The position numbers and the translations under genes were made by a program. A model generated the notes under the pieces. The model was not told where the DNA came from. It was given only the letters and a program-made list of their open reading frames with translations, and searched no databases. This document shows positions 27,999 through 36,596 of a DNA stretch of 64,000 nucleotides, one piece after another. The number at the start of each line of letters is the position of its first letter. Position 1 is the first letter of the stretch. The DNA comes from Rhizobacter sp. Root1221 (GTDB lineage Bacteria > Pseudomonadota > Gammaproteobacteria > Burkholderiales > Burkholderiaceae_C): assembly GCF_001425785.1 (NCBI RefSeq), contig NZ_LMDI01000034.1, forward strand, positions 30,663 to 94,662, read 5' to 3'.

Positions 27999-28062
27999 CA
28001 CCGCCCCGCCGGGGTGCGCCCCGGCCCGACGTTCCCACCCTGGTTTCCGGGACCGCCTTCCC

Positions 28063-29658
28063 TTGACGATCGAATCCTCCCCTCAACGCGCCTACCGTGC
28101 GGCGTGCCCGAACTGTGGCGCGCCCGTTGATTTCCGCTCGTCCGCGTCGGCGTTCGCGGTGTGCACGTTCTGCCGCAGCACGCTGGTGCGCGATGGCGAC
28201 GCGCTGCGCAAGATCGGCCAGAGCGCCGACCTGTTCGACGACCACTCGCCGCTGCAGCTCGGGGTCACCGGCGTGGCCCAGAGCGAGGGGTTCGCGCTGG
28301 TCGGGCGGCTGCAGTACCGCTACGGCCAGGGCACCTGGAACGAGTGGCATGCCCTCTTCGACAACGGCCGCAGCGGCTGGCTGAGCGAGGACAACGGCGC
28401 CTACGTGCTGGGTTTCGACCAGCCGGTCAACGAGGTGTTGCCCACCGGCGACAAACTCATCGTCGGGAACGCGCTCACCGTGGGTGGGCGCCGCTGGCAC
28501 GTCGCGTCCGTCACGGTCGCCAAGCTGATCGCCGCCCAGGGCGAGTTGCCACATCCGCCCAACCTCGACCGCGGGTTTGTCGTGGCCGACCTGCGTGCCG
28601 CGGGCGACGAGGTGGGCACGCTCGACTACAGCCAGAAGGACAAGCCGCTGTGGTCCGTGGGCCGGTCGGTGCAATTGGCCGACCTGCGCCTCGTGGGCCT
28701 GAACGACGGCAGCGGAGGCGGAGGCGGTGGTGCGGAAAAGACGCTGAAGGCCCGCGGCATCGAATGCCCGAGTTGCGGCGCGGCGCTCGAGGTCAAGCTG
28801 TCCACCACGCAATCCATCGTGTGCCACCAGTGCCATGCGGTGGTCGACGTGTCGCAGGGCGTGGGCGGCGACCTGGCCCACTACGCGCAGGAAAACGGCA
28901 GCGAGCCGCTGATCCCGCTCGGCACGTCCGGCACGCTCAAGCTCGGCGCGAAACAGGCCCTGTCGTGGCAAGTGGTGGGCTACGCCGAGCGCTGCGAGGT
29001 GCCCGACGAGGCCGAGGACGAGGAACAGTCGTTCTGGCGCGAGTACCTGCTGTACCACCGCACGGCCGGTTTTGCGTTCCTGATCGACGCGGAGGATGGC
29101 TGGAGCTGGTCTGCCCCCGTCACCGGCGTGCCCGAGGGGCAGGGCGACAAGGTCAAGTACCAGGGCCAGGTGTACCGGCGCATGTACCGGTACAAGGGCG
29201 CGGTTACCTACGTGCTGGGCGAGTTCTACTGGCAGCTGCAACGCAACCAGCTCACCGACAACGCCGACTACCTGAGTGGCACGCGGCGCCTGAACCGCGA
29301 GGAAACGCGCGAGGGTGACACCCACGAGGTGGTGTGGTCCGCGGGCGAGGCGCTGTCGGCCGAGACGGTGCGCAAGGCCTTCCGCCTGGCCCCGGACAAG
29401 GCCGCGGCGCTGGAGCGCGACGTGACCCCCACGTCGAGCGGCGGGTCATGGCTCGCCAAGCTCTTCCTGTGGGGATTCATCCTCGTGGTGGTGCTGATGA
29501 TGTTCCGCTGCGGCAGCCGCGACAACTGCCGCCGCGAGCTCGACGTGTACGGGCAGTCGTCGCTGGAATACCAGACCTGCCTCAACAACAGCCGCAGCAG
29601 CAGCCGCACCGGTGGCGGCTCCTGGGGCGGGTTCTCGAGCGGGGGCGGCCACAAGTGA
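28063..29658 (+). CDS. DUF4178 protein with two zinc ribbons
   Basis: 531 residues. Zinc ribbon 1: CPNC and CTFC at about 15-36. DUF4178-like domain, about 60-215. Gly-rich linker. Zinc ribbon 2: CPSC and CHQC at about 236-263. A second DUF4178-like domain with WREYLLYHRTAGFAFLIDAE follows, then a transmembrane helix at about 466-486 and a Cys/Ser/Gly-rich tail. The start is a TTG at 28063, consistent with the N-terminal zinc ribbon starting soon after. Function unknown; it sits between the SPFH and DUF350 genes in a membrane/polyamine cluster. Confidence 0.82.
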   Translation: MTIESSPQRAYRAACPNCGAPVDFRSSASAFAVCTFCRSTLVRDGDALRKIGQSADLFDDHSPLQLGVTGVAQSEGFALVGRLQYRYGQGTWNEWHALFDNGRSGWLSEDNGAYVLGFDQPVNEVLPTGDKLIVGNALTVGGRRWHVASVTVAKLIAAQGELPHPPNLDRGFVVADLRAAGDEVGTLDYSQKDKPLWSVGRSVQLADLRLVGLNDGSGGGGGGAEKTLKARGIECPSCGAALEVKLSTTQSIVCHQCHAVVDVSQGVGGDLAHYAQENGSEPLIPLGTSGTLKLGAKQALSWQVVGYAERCEVPDEAEDEEQSFWREYLLYHRTAGFAFLIDAEDGWSWSAPVTGVPEGQGDKVKYQGQVYRRMYRYKGAVTYVLGEFYWQLQRNQLTDNADYLSGTRRLNREETREGDTHEVVWSAGEALSAETVRKAFRLAPDKAAALERDVTPTSSGGSWLAKLFLWGFILVVVLMMFRCGSRDNCRRELDVYGQSSLEYQTCLNNSRSSSRTGGGSWGGFSSGGGHK

Positions 29659-29704
29659 GGCCGGCTTTCGCGTTCAATAGACAGCTATCCCGGAGGAGGT
29701 CCTC

Positions 29705-29926
29705 ATGTTCGGAATCGAATGGTTGAAGCCGAGTGTGTTCGGTGGGTCCATCTTGTACGCGCTGATCGGCGTGCTGGTGTTCTGGATCAGTTTCATCGTG
29801 GTCGACAAGCTCACGCCGTATGACCTGTGGGCGGAGATCGTCGAGAAGAAGAACGTGGCGCTCGCCATCGTCGTCGGCGCGATGTGCATCGCCATCGGCC
29901 TCATCGTCGCTGCCGCTATTCACTGA
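29705..29926 (+). CDS. DUF350 small membrane protein
   Basis: 73 residues with two membrane helices (about 15-35 and 50-71) and the DUF350 core KLTPYDLWAEIVEKKNVALA. The GGAGG site 5 bases before the ATG is strong. It lies between DUF4178 and the spermidine-synthase-like gene. DUF350 proteins repeatedly co-occur with those families, but no biochemical role is established as far as I know. Confidence 0.85.
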   Translation: MFGIEWLKPSVFGGSILYALIGVLVFWISFIVVDKLTPYDLWAEIVEKKNVALAIVVGAMCIAIGLIVAAAIH

Positions 29927-29937
29927 ACCTACTTTCC

Positions 29938-30000
29938 CGTCATCCCGGCGGAAGCCGGGACCCATTGCCCACGGTGGGCCCCGACTTTCGTCGGGGTGAC
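29938..30000. repeat. REP-type palindrome upstream of the speE-like gene
   Basis: GTCATCCCGGCGGAAGCCGG then GACCC on the left, GGGCCCCGACTTTCGTCGGG then GTGAC on the right. An approximate 63-base palindrome of the same family as 41103-41162. It fills the gap between DUF350 and the speE-like gene and ends 17 bases before the ATG, so it forms most of that gene's leader. Confidence 0.8.
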
Positions 30001-30016
30001 AACACGAATCGTCCCC

Positions 30017-31567
30017 ATGAATCCGTCGGCTGCTGCTGAACCGGCGCGCGTGCGCCCTGCCGAGGTCGCGCTGCTGGTCTCGGTGTTTGTCGTGGCCGCC
30101 TGCGGGCTGGTCTACGAGCTGGCGGCCGGGGCGCTCGCGAGCTACCTGCTCGGCGACTCGATCCTGCAGTTCTCCACCGTCATCGGGGCGTACCTGTTCG
30201 CGATGGGGATCGGCTCGTACCTGTCGCGCCACTTCGACCGGCAATTGGTGGCGCACTTCCTGCGCATCGAGTTGCTCGTCGGGCTCGTGGGCGGGCTGAT
30301 GCCGGCGGCGCTGTTCGCGCTGCAGACGGCCGCGGCGTCGTCGTTCCGGGTGGCGCTGTACGGGCTCGTGCTGGTGGTGGGCATCCTCGTGGGGCTCGAG
30401 ATCCCGCTGGTGATGCGCATCCTGAAGCGCCACTTCCGCGAACGCTACGCGCTGAAGGACCTGGTGTCGCAGGTGCTGACGTTCGACTACCTCGGGGCGC
30501 TCGCCGTGTCGGTGGCCTTTCCGCTGGTGCTGGTGCCGTCGCTCGGCCTGGTGCGCACCGGCGCGTTCTTCGGCCTGTTGAACGCCGCGGTGGCGGTGTG
30601 GGCGCTGTGGCTGTTCCGCGGCGAGCTGCGCGGCCTGCGCTGGCATGTGCTGTCGTGCCTCGCGGTGATCGCCGCGCTGCTGGCCGCGATGGCGGGTGCC
30701 GACCGCATCAGCACCTGGGCCGAGGACCGCTTCTACGCCGACCGCATCGTCTACAGCGAAACGAGCCGCTACCAGCGGGTGGTGGTCACGGCCAGCAAGG
30801 CCGGTGTGCGCCTGTTCCTGAACGGCAACCTGCAGTTCCACTCGCGCGACGAGTACCGGTACCACGAGAGCCTCGTGCACCCGGCCATGGCCGCCCACGG
30901 GGCGCCGAAGCGGGTGCTGGTGCTGGGCGGTGGCGACGGCATGGTGGTTCGCGAGGTGCTGAAGTACCCGTCGGTCGAGTCGGTCACGCTGGTCGAACTC
31001 GACCCGCACATGACCCAGCTGTTCGCCGACCAGCCGATGCTGCGCGCGCTGAACGGCGACGCGTTGCGGTCGCCGAAGGTGCACATCGTGAACCACGACG
31101 CGTTCGCGTGGCTCGAGCAGAACCCCGGCACGTTCGACGTGATCGTGGTGGACTTCCCCGACCCCACGAACTTCTCGATCGGCAAGCTGTACACCACGAG
31201 CTTCTACACGCTGGTGGACCAGCACCTGTCGGCCAGCGGGTATGCGGTGGTGCAGACCACGTCACCGCTGATCGCCCGCAAGAGCTTCTGGACGGTGGCG
31301 CAGACGCTGGAGGCTGCCGGGCTCACCGTCACCCCGTACCACGCCCACGTGCCGAGCTTTGGTGAATGGGGGTTCATCCTCGCGAGCCGGCGGCCGTTCC
31401 GAACGCCCCAGGTGTTGCCTGCCGGCTTGCGCTTCCTCACGCTGGACGGGCTGCCTGCGCTGTTCCAGTTCCCGCCCGACATGTCGCGGGTGCCGGCCGA
31501 CGTGAACCGCCTGTCGAACCAGGTGCTGGTGCAGACGTTCGAGCAGGAATGGGGCAAGGCGCACTGA
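30017..31567 (+). CDS. Membrane-bound spermidine-synthase-like aminopropyltransferase
   Basis: 516 residues. Six to seven transmembrane helices (about 17-225) are fused to a cytosolic aminopropyltransferase domain (about 240-470) with VLVLGGGDGMVVREVLKYP (SAM-type nucleotide motif), VTLVELDPHM, VVDFPDPTNFSIGKLYT and QTTSP. Predicted to transfer aminopropyl groups from decarboxylated SAM to putrescine or a related amine. Decarboxylated SAM could come from speD at 37.5 kb. The ATG at 30017 is preferred to an in-frame GTG at 29996 inside the palindrome. It overlaps the FAD gene (TGATG). Confidence 0.87.
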   Translation: MNPSAAAEPARVRPAEVALLVSVFVVAACGLVYELAAGALASYLLGDSILQFSTVIGAYLFAMGIGSYLSRHFDRQLVAHFLRIELLVGLVGGLMPAALFALQTAAASSFRVALYGLVLVVGILVGLEIPLVMRILKRHFRERYALKDLVSQVLTFDYLGALAVSVAFPLVLVPSLGLVRTGAFFGLLNAAVAVWALWLFRGELRGLRWHVLSCLAVIAALLAAMAGADRISTWAEDRFYADRIVYSETSRYQRVVVTASKAGVRLFLNGNLQFHSRDEYRYHESLVHPAMAAHGAPKRVLVLGGGDGMVVREVLKYPSVESVTLVELDPHMTQLFADQPMLRALNGDALRSPKVHIVNHDAFAWLEQNPGTFDVIVVDFPDPTNFSIGKLYTTSFYTLVDQHLSASGYAVVQTTSPLIARKSFWTVAQTLEAAGLTVTPYHAHVPSFGEWGFILASRRPFRTPQVLPAGLRFLTLDGLPALFQFPPDMSRVPADVNRLSNQVLVQTFEQEWGKAH

Positions 31568-33225
31568 TGGCCGGGCTCACGCGCCGCGCGGTGCTGGCCG
31601 CGGCCGCACTGCCTCTCATCGGGTGCGAGCCCTCGCGCGGGCCGCACTGGACCGGTGGCTGGGTGGGCGCGTCCCACACGCGGGGCCACCGCGTGCGCGA
31701 CCTGGGCAAGAGCGGCCGGCTGCCCGCACCGTCGGTGTCGCGGCAGGCCGGGGTGCTGGTGGTGGGTGGTGGGGTGGCGGGCCTCACCTGCGCACGTGAA
31801 CTGGCCGCTGCCGGCATCGACGACGTGCAGGTGCTGGAGCTGGAAGACACCGCCGGTGGCAACAGCCGCGGCCACCGCCTGGCCGGGTTCGCGTGCCCGC
31901 TCGGCGCGCACTACCTGCCGGTGCCCCCCGACCACGACACCGACCTGTATGCACTGCTCGAATCGTTCGGCTTGTGCCGCCACGAACACGGCCGCTGGGT
32001 GTTCGATGAACGGCACCTGTGCCACAGCCCGCAGGAGCGCCTGTTCTACCAGGGCCACTGGCACGAGGGCCTGCTGCCGGTGCCCGATGGCGATACCGCC
32101 GCGCTCGACGCCTACCGGCGTTTCAGCGCCGCGGTGGACGAGGCGGGACGCACCGCCGGATTTTCCCTGCCCACCACGCGGTTGCCGTGGACCCCGGCCC
32201 ATGCCGCACTCGACGCGGTCACGATGGCCGCCTGGCTCGATGCGCAATCGCTGACCCACCCGCTGCTGCGGGCCTACCTCGACTACTGTTGCCGCGACGA
32301 CTTCGGCGCGGGCCTGGGCCAGGTGTCCGCGTGGGCCGGGTTGCACTACTTCGCGAGCCGGCACGGCTTCCACGCCCCCGGGGCGGATGGCGGCGAACGC
32401 GATGCCGTGCTCACGTGGCCGCAAGGCAACGGCTGGTTGACCGAACGCCTGGCCGCCCCGCTGCAGGATCGCCTGCACACCGGGCGCATCGCGCTGCGGG
32501 TGGAGGCGGGCCGCGATGCGGTGGTGGTGGACGTGTGGGACGACCACGCCCAGGCCGTGGAACGCTGGACCGCGCGGCACGTGGTGCTGGCCACGCCGCT
32601 GTTCGTGGCCACGCGGCTGCTGGCCGCGCCGCCGCCTGCACTGCCGGCCGCCGTGGCGCAGATGCGCCACGCGCCGTGGCTGGTGGCGAACCTGCACGTG
32701 GTCGATGCACTCGACGACCCGCCGGGCGCCCCGCCGGCGTGGGACAACGTGATCCACGGCAGCGCGTTGCTCGGGTACGTCGACGCGATGCACCAGTCGA
32801 CGCGGCCGCACCCGGGCCCCACGGTGCTGACGGCGTACTGGGCACTGGGCGGGAACTCGCCGGCCGAGCTGCAGGCGCAGCGTGCGCGCCTGCTGGCGCC
32901 CGACTGGGCGCCCTGGGCCGATGCCGTGGTGGCCGATCTCGCGGTGGCCCACCCCGACCTGCCCGCGAAGGTGCGGCAGGTGGACCTCATGCGCTATGGC
33001 CATGCGATGAGCATCCCGGTGCCCGGCGTGCGGGGCAGTGCGGCGCTGGCCTCGCTGGCCCACGCCCACGGCCGTGTCGGCTTCGCGCACAGCGACCTGT
33101 CGGGGTACTCGGTGTTCGAGGAGGCCTTCGCCCACGGCCAGCGGGCCGGCCGTGAGGTGGTGGCGGCGTTCAGCCGCGCATCAGCGCCTCGATCTCGGCC
33201 ACCGATACCGGCACCTCGCGGCTGA
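31567..33225 (+). CDS. FAD-dependent oxidoreductase, amine-oxidase-like, exported
   Basis: 552 residues. The N-terminus LTRRAVLAAAALPLIGC combines a twin-arginine-like start with a lipobox, suggesting export as a lipoprotein. FAD-binding VLVVGGGVAGLTCARELAA follows, with the ELEDTAGGNSRG second motif and the C-terminal VGFAHSDLSGYSVFEEA. NAD(P)-binding flavin amine oxidase-like fold. Given the adjoining aminopropyltransferase it may oxidise a polyamine, but the substrate is not shown by sequence. It ends with a 56-base convergent overlap with pepP. Confidence 0.8.
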   Translation: MAGLTRRAVLAAAALPLIGCEPSRGPHWTGGWVGASHTRGHRVRDLGKSGRLPAPSVSRQAGVLVVGGGVAGLTCARELAAAGIDDVQVLELEDTAGGNSRGHRLAGFACPLGAHYLPVPPDHDTDLYALLESFGLCRHEHGRWVFDERHLCHSPQERLFYQGHWHEGLLPVPDGDTAALDAYRRFSAAVDEAGRTAGFSLPTTRLPWTPAHAALDAVTMAAWLDAQSLTHPLLRAYLDYCCRDDFGAGLGQVSAWAGLHYFASRHGFHAPGADGGERDAVLTWPQGNGWLTERLAAPLQDRLHTGRIALRVEAGRDAVVVDVWDDHAQAVERWTARHVVLATPLFVATRLLAAPPPALPAAVAQMRHAPWLVANLHVVDALDDPPGAPPAWDNVIHGSALLGYVDAMHQSTRPHPGPTVLTAYWALGGNSPAELQAQRARLLAPDWAPWADAVVADLAVAHPDLPAKVRQVDLMRYGHAMSIPVPGVRGSAALASLAHAHGRVGFAHSDLSGYSVFEEAFAHGQRAGREVVAAFSRASAPRSRPPIPAPRG

Positions 33226-34549
33226 TCAGGTCGCAGCCGGTGGGGGTGATCACCGCGTCGTCCTCGATGCGGATGCCCATGTGCCAGAAGCGCTCGGGCA
33301 CGCCCGGCGCAGGCCGCACGTAGAGGCCCGGTTCCAGCGTGACCACCATGCCGGGGCGCAGCAGCCGCGACGGCTGGCGCACCACCGTGCGGCCTTCCTC
33401 GTCGGGTTGTTCCAACGGGGGCTCGTCGAGCGCCAGGTACTCGCCCACGTCGTGCACGTCGCGGCCGAGCCAGTGGCCCGTGCCGTGCATGTAGAACTGG
33501 CGGTAGGCGCCGGTGGCCATCACGGCCTCCACGTCACCCACCTTCTGGCGGTCGAGCAGGCCGGTGTCGAGCATGCCCTGCGCCAGCACCTTCACCGCGG
33601 CATGGTGGGCATCGCGCTGGCGTGCGCCCGGCCGGGTGACGGCCACCGCCGCATCCTGCGCGGCCAGCACGATCTCGTACAGCTCGCGCTGTGCCGGGTC
33701 GAAGCGGCCGGTGGCGGGGAAGGTGCGGGTGATGTCGCTCGCGTAGCCGTCGAGTTCGCAGCCGGCATCGATCAGGCACAACTCGCCAGCGCGCAGCGTG
33801 GCGTTGCCCGCCGCGTAGTGCAACACACACGCGTTGGCGCCGGCCGCGACGATGGACGGGTACGCCGGGCTTTGCGCGCCGTGGCGCCGGAACTCGTGCA
33901 GCAGCTCGGCCTCGATCTCGTACTCGCGCACCGCGGCGGCCGGGTTGGCGCGGAAGCGGCCGGCGCAGTAGCGCATGGCGCGCGCGTGGGCGCCGGCCGA
34001 GATGACGGCGGCGCGGCGCATGGTGGCGATCTCGTGCTCGTCCTTGATGAGCCGCATCTCGTCGAGCAGCGGCCCCAGGTCCTGGTGCGCGGCCGGGGTG
34101 GAGTCACCGAGCAAGGCCGCGGCAACGGTCCACCGGGCGAGCGCGCCGCTGGTGTGGTCCGCGGCCGCGAACACGCTCCAGACCACGGGCGACTGGGCGA
34201 TCAGCGCGGGCAGCAGCTCGTCGAGCCGCTCCAACGGGTGGGCCTCGTCCACCCCTAGAACCGCTGGGGCCTGTTCGGGCCCGAGGCGCGGGCCGTCCCA
34301 GATGGCCCGTTCGGGACTGTGCGTGCGGCAGAACAGCACGCTGTGGCCATCGCTGCGAAGCACCAGCCAGCTCTGCGGTTCGTCGAAGCCGCTCAGGTGG
34401 TGGAAATGGCTGTCGTGGCGGAAGGGGTGGTCGCTGTCACCGTTGCGGCGCCGCTCGGGCGCGGTGGGCAAGATGGCAATGCCACCGCCGGCAAGGTGGA
34501 GCCGCTGGGCCAGCTGGCAGCGCCGCTCGCGGTACGGAGGAACTTTCAT
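33170..34549 (-). CDS. pepP: Xaa-Pro aminopeptidase
   Basis: 459 residues. N-terminal aminopeptidase-P domain (1-170), then a pita-bread metallopeptidase with the metal ligands Asp in LIDAGCELDGYASDITRTFP, His in FYMHGTGHWLGRDVHD, Glu in TLEPGLYV and a late Glu in IRIEDDAV. It removes N-terminal residues preceding proline, using two Mn2+. GGAGGAAC lies 5 bases before the ATG at 34549. Cytosolic housekeeping gene. Confidence 0.94.
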   Translation of the reverse strand: MKVPPYRERRCQLAQRLHLAGGGIAILPTAPERRRNGDSDHPFRHDSHFHHLSGFDEPQSWLVLRSDGHSVLFCRTHSPERAIWDGPRLGPEQAPAVLGVDEAHPLERLDELLPALIAQSPVVWSVFAAADHTSGALARWTVAAALLGDSTPAAHQDLGPLLDEMRLIKDEHEIATMRRAAVISAGAHARAMRYCAGRFRANPAAAVREYEIEAELLHEFRRHGAQSPAYPSIVAAGANACVLHYAAGNATLRAGELCLIDAGCELDGYASDITRTFPATGRFDPAQRELYEIVLAAQDAAVAVTRPGARQRDAHHAAVKVLAQGMLDTGLLDRQKVGDVEAVMATGAYRQFYMHGTGHWLGRDVHDVGEYLALDEPPLEQPDEEGRTVVRQPSRLLRPGMVVTLEPGLYVRPAPGVPERFWHMGIRIEDDAVITPTGCDLISREVPVSVAEIEALMRG

Positions 34550-34605
34550 GGACCGATTGTCATGGTCGTCCTGGGCGCCGGTATCCCCCCCGAAGGGTGT
34601 CGGCC

Positions 34606-35466
34606 CTAGGGTTGGGGGGGGCGCCCGATTTCGGACTGCAACGTGGGCACACCGTCCTTCGACGCGGCGCGGCGCAGTTTTTTCAACTCGCGCAACATGG
34701 CCTTGTCGTCGGGGGCGGGGGCTTCCGCTGCGGGCGCAGGGGCGGTTTCGGAGCGGGCCCCGCCGCCGCGCCGCGCGGCCAGTTCTTCCATCAGCTGCTG
34801 GCGGGTGCGGATGTGGTTGGCCACGGATTCCACGTCGTCGAGGTCGGCGAAGGCATCGGTCTTGGGGAGCGCGACGATGCGCTTGTCGGCCATGCGCAGG
34901 TTCAGCCGGCACACGCGGTTGTGCGTGCCGTGGCGCATTGAAAAGCCGCCCGCGTCGTCTTCGTGGATGGAAATGTCGCGGATGTTGTCGATGGCCACCT
35001 GGTGCACCTTCTGGCCGTAGCCGCGCTGGAACCACACCCAGTCGGCGCTGGCGGCCACCCGCTCCCACCGTTGCACGTCGAGCGCGAGGGCAACCACCAG
35101 GGCCAGGAAGCCCGCGCCCACGGCCCACCCGGCCCCGAGGGTGATGCCGGTGCCGGCGAGCACCCCGGACAGCACGGCGGCGCCCGCGATCTCGAGGGTG
35201 TTGCGTCCCGGCGTGCCGTAGACCGACCGCTCGTAGGTGGCGGCCTCGGGTGCGCCGCTGGCCAGCGGGGAGATGGACGCGAGGATGGCCTTCAGGGCGC
35301 GTGCGAGCAACACATGGGCGGTGATGGACAGCACGACACCGGCTGGCAGCCACCAGCGCGAATGGGTAGCGGGCAACAGCGCGACGGCGAGGCCGATGGC
35401 CACGAGGGCCGCGGCGATCGTGGCCAGCACGGCGGGGCGGCGCGGCAGGGAAGGAAGGGTGATCAC
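34606..35466 (-). CDS. Membrane protein of unknown function with PH-like region
   Basis: 286 residues. Four hydrophobic helices in pairs (about 12-32, 38-58, 92-112, 115-133), then a soluble segment (WVWFQRGYGQKVHQVAIDNI, VCRLNLRMADKRIVALPK) that resembles a bacterial PH-like beta domain, and a charged C-terminal helical tail. I do not recognise a named family. It is adjacent to pepP on the same strand with a 56-base gap. Confidence 0.7.
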   Translation of the reverse strand: MITLPSLPRRPAVLATIAAALVAIGLAVALLPATHSRWWLPAGVVLSITAHVLLARALKAILASISPLASGAPEAATYERSVYGTPGRNTLEIAGAAVLSGVLAGTGITLGAGWAVGAGFLALVVALALDVQRWERVAASADWVWFQRGYGQKVHQVAIDNIRDISIHEDDAGGFSMRHGTHNRVCRLNLRMADKRIVALPKTDAFADLDDVESVANHIRTRQQLMEELAARRGGGARSETAPAPAAEAPAPDDKAMLRELKKLRRAASKDGVPTLQSEIGRPPQP

Positions 35467-35651
35467 GCTGTGACGGTACCAAGAAGGGCGCAGCCCGGAA
35501 AGAGGGTGGTTGCCTGGGATGCCCCGCGCGCGGCCGGGTTGCGCACCCGTGCCGGTTTTGGCCTGCGGAAGTGTGGCTAAGATGACTCAATTCTTAACGA
35601 GGTGTAGCCGTCTTCCGACGTCGGCTGCTGCCATTTCCGAAGGAATCCGCC

Positions 35652-36596
35652 ATGTCGACTCACCAGCACGACCTCGGGCCGTGGACCCACACCCACGTGT
35701 TCGACCACGGCAACAGCCAGGGCGAACACCGCACCCGCTGGGTGCTCGCGCTGACGATCCTGACGATGGTGGCCGAGGTGGCGGCCGGCTGGTGGACCGG
35801 GTCGATGGCGCTGCTCGCCGACGGCTGGCACATGGGCACCCACGCGCTGGCGCTCGGGGTGGCGGTGTTCGCCTACGGGCTGTCGCGCCGGCACGCGCGT
35901 GACCCCCGTTATGCGTTCGGCACCTGGAAGATCGAGGTGCTGGGCAGTTTCGCCAGCGCGCTGGCGCTGGGCCTCGTGGCGATCGGCATCGTCGCCGAGT
36001 CGACGATGCGGCTGTGGCGGCCCGAACCCATCGCCGCGTTCGACGCGCTCGTGGTGGCCGGCCTGGGGCTCGCGGTGAACCTGGTATCGGCCTGGCTCTT
36101 GCGCGGTGCGCACGGCCACCACCCCGGCCATGACCACGCCCCCCACGGCCATGTGCATGGCACCGACCTGAACCTGCGCGCCGCCTACGTGCACGTGCTG
36201 GCCGACGCGGTGACCTCGCTGTTCGCGATCGCCGCGCTGCTGGGCGCGGTGTGGTTCGGCTGGACGTGGCTCGACCCCGTCGTCGGCATGGCCGGTGCGG
36301 TGGTGATCGGCGTGTGGGCCGTGGGCTTGCTGCGGCAGTCGGCCGTGGTGCTGCTTGACCGCGAGATGGACCACCCGGTGGCCGCCGAGATCCGCGAGGC
36401 GATCGAGGCCGACGGTGACGCGCGGGTGACCGACTTGCACGTGTGGCGTGTGGGCCGCGCGCAGTTCGCGGCCATCGTGAGCCTGGTGGCGGATGCCCCG
36501 CTGGCCCCGGCCGACTACCGGGCCCGCCTGGCGGTGCACGACGAACTCGTGCACGTGTCCGTCGAGGTCAACCGCTGCCGTCACGCGGCGCATTGA
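35652..36596 (+). CDS. dmeF: Cation diffusion facilitator DmeF (Co2+/Ni2+ efflux)
   Basis: 314 residues, six membrane helices. The N-terminal His-rich start (HQHDLGPWTHTHVFDHGNSQ) and the central His loop (GHHPGHDHAPHGHVHG) typify the DmeF branch. Helix II carries ADGWHMGTHALAL and helix V carries HVLADAVTSLFA, the metal-binding sites. C-terminal cytoplasmic domain. It exports divalent metal (Co2+/Ni2+ in characterised members) by proton antiport. No dmeR regulator is adjacent. It ends in a 29-base convergent overlap with murU. Confidence 0.9.
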   Translation: MSTHQHDLGPWTHTHVFDHGNSQGEHRTRWVLALTILTMVAEVAAGWWTGSMALLADGWHMGTHALALGVAVFAYGLSRRHARDPRYAFGTWKIEVLGSFASALALGLVAIGIVAESTMRLWRPEPIAAFDALVVAGLGLAVNLVSAWLLRGAHGHHPGHDHAPHGHVHGTDLNLRAAYVHVLADAVTSLFAIAALLGAVWFGWTWLDPVVGMAGAVVIGVWAVGLLRQSAVVLLDREMDHPVAAEIREAIEADGDARVTDLHVWRVGRAQFAAIVSLVADAPLAPADYRARLAVHDELVHVSVEVNRCRHAAH

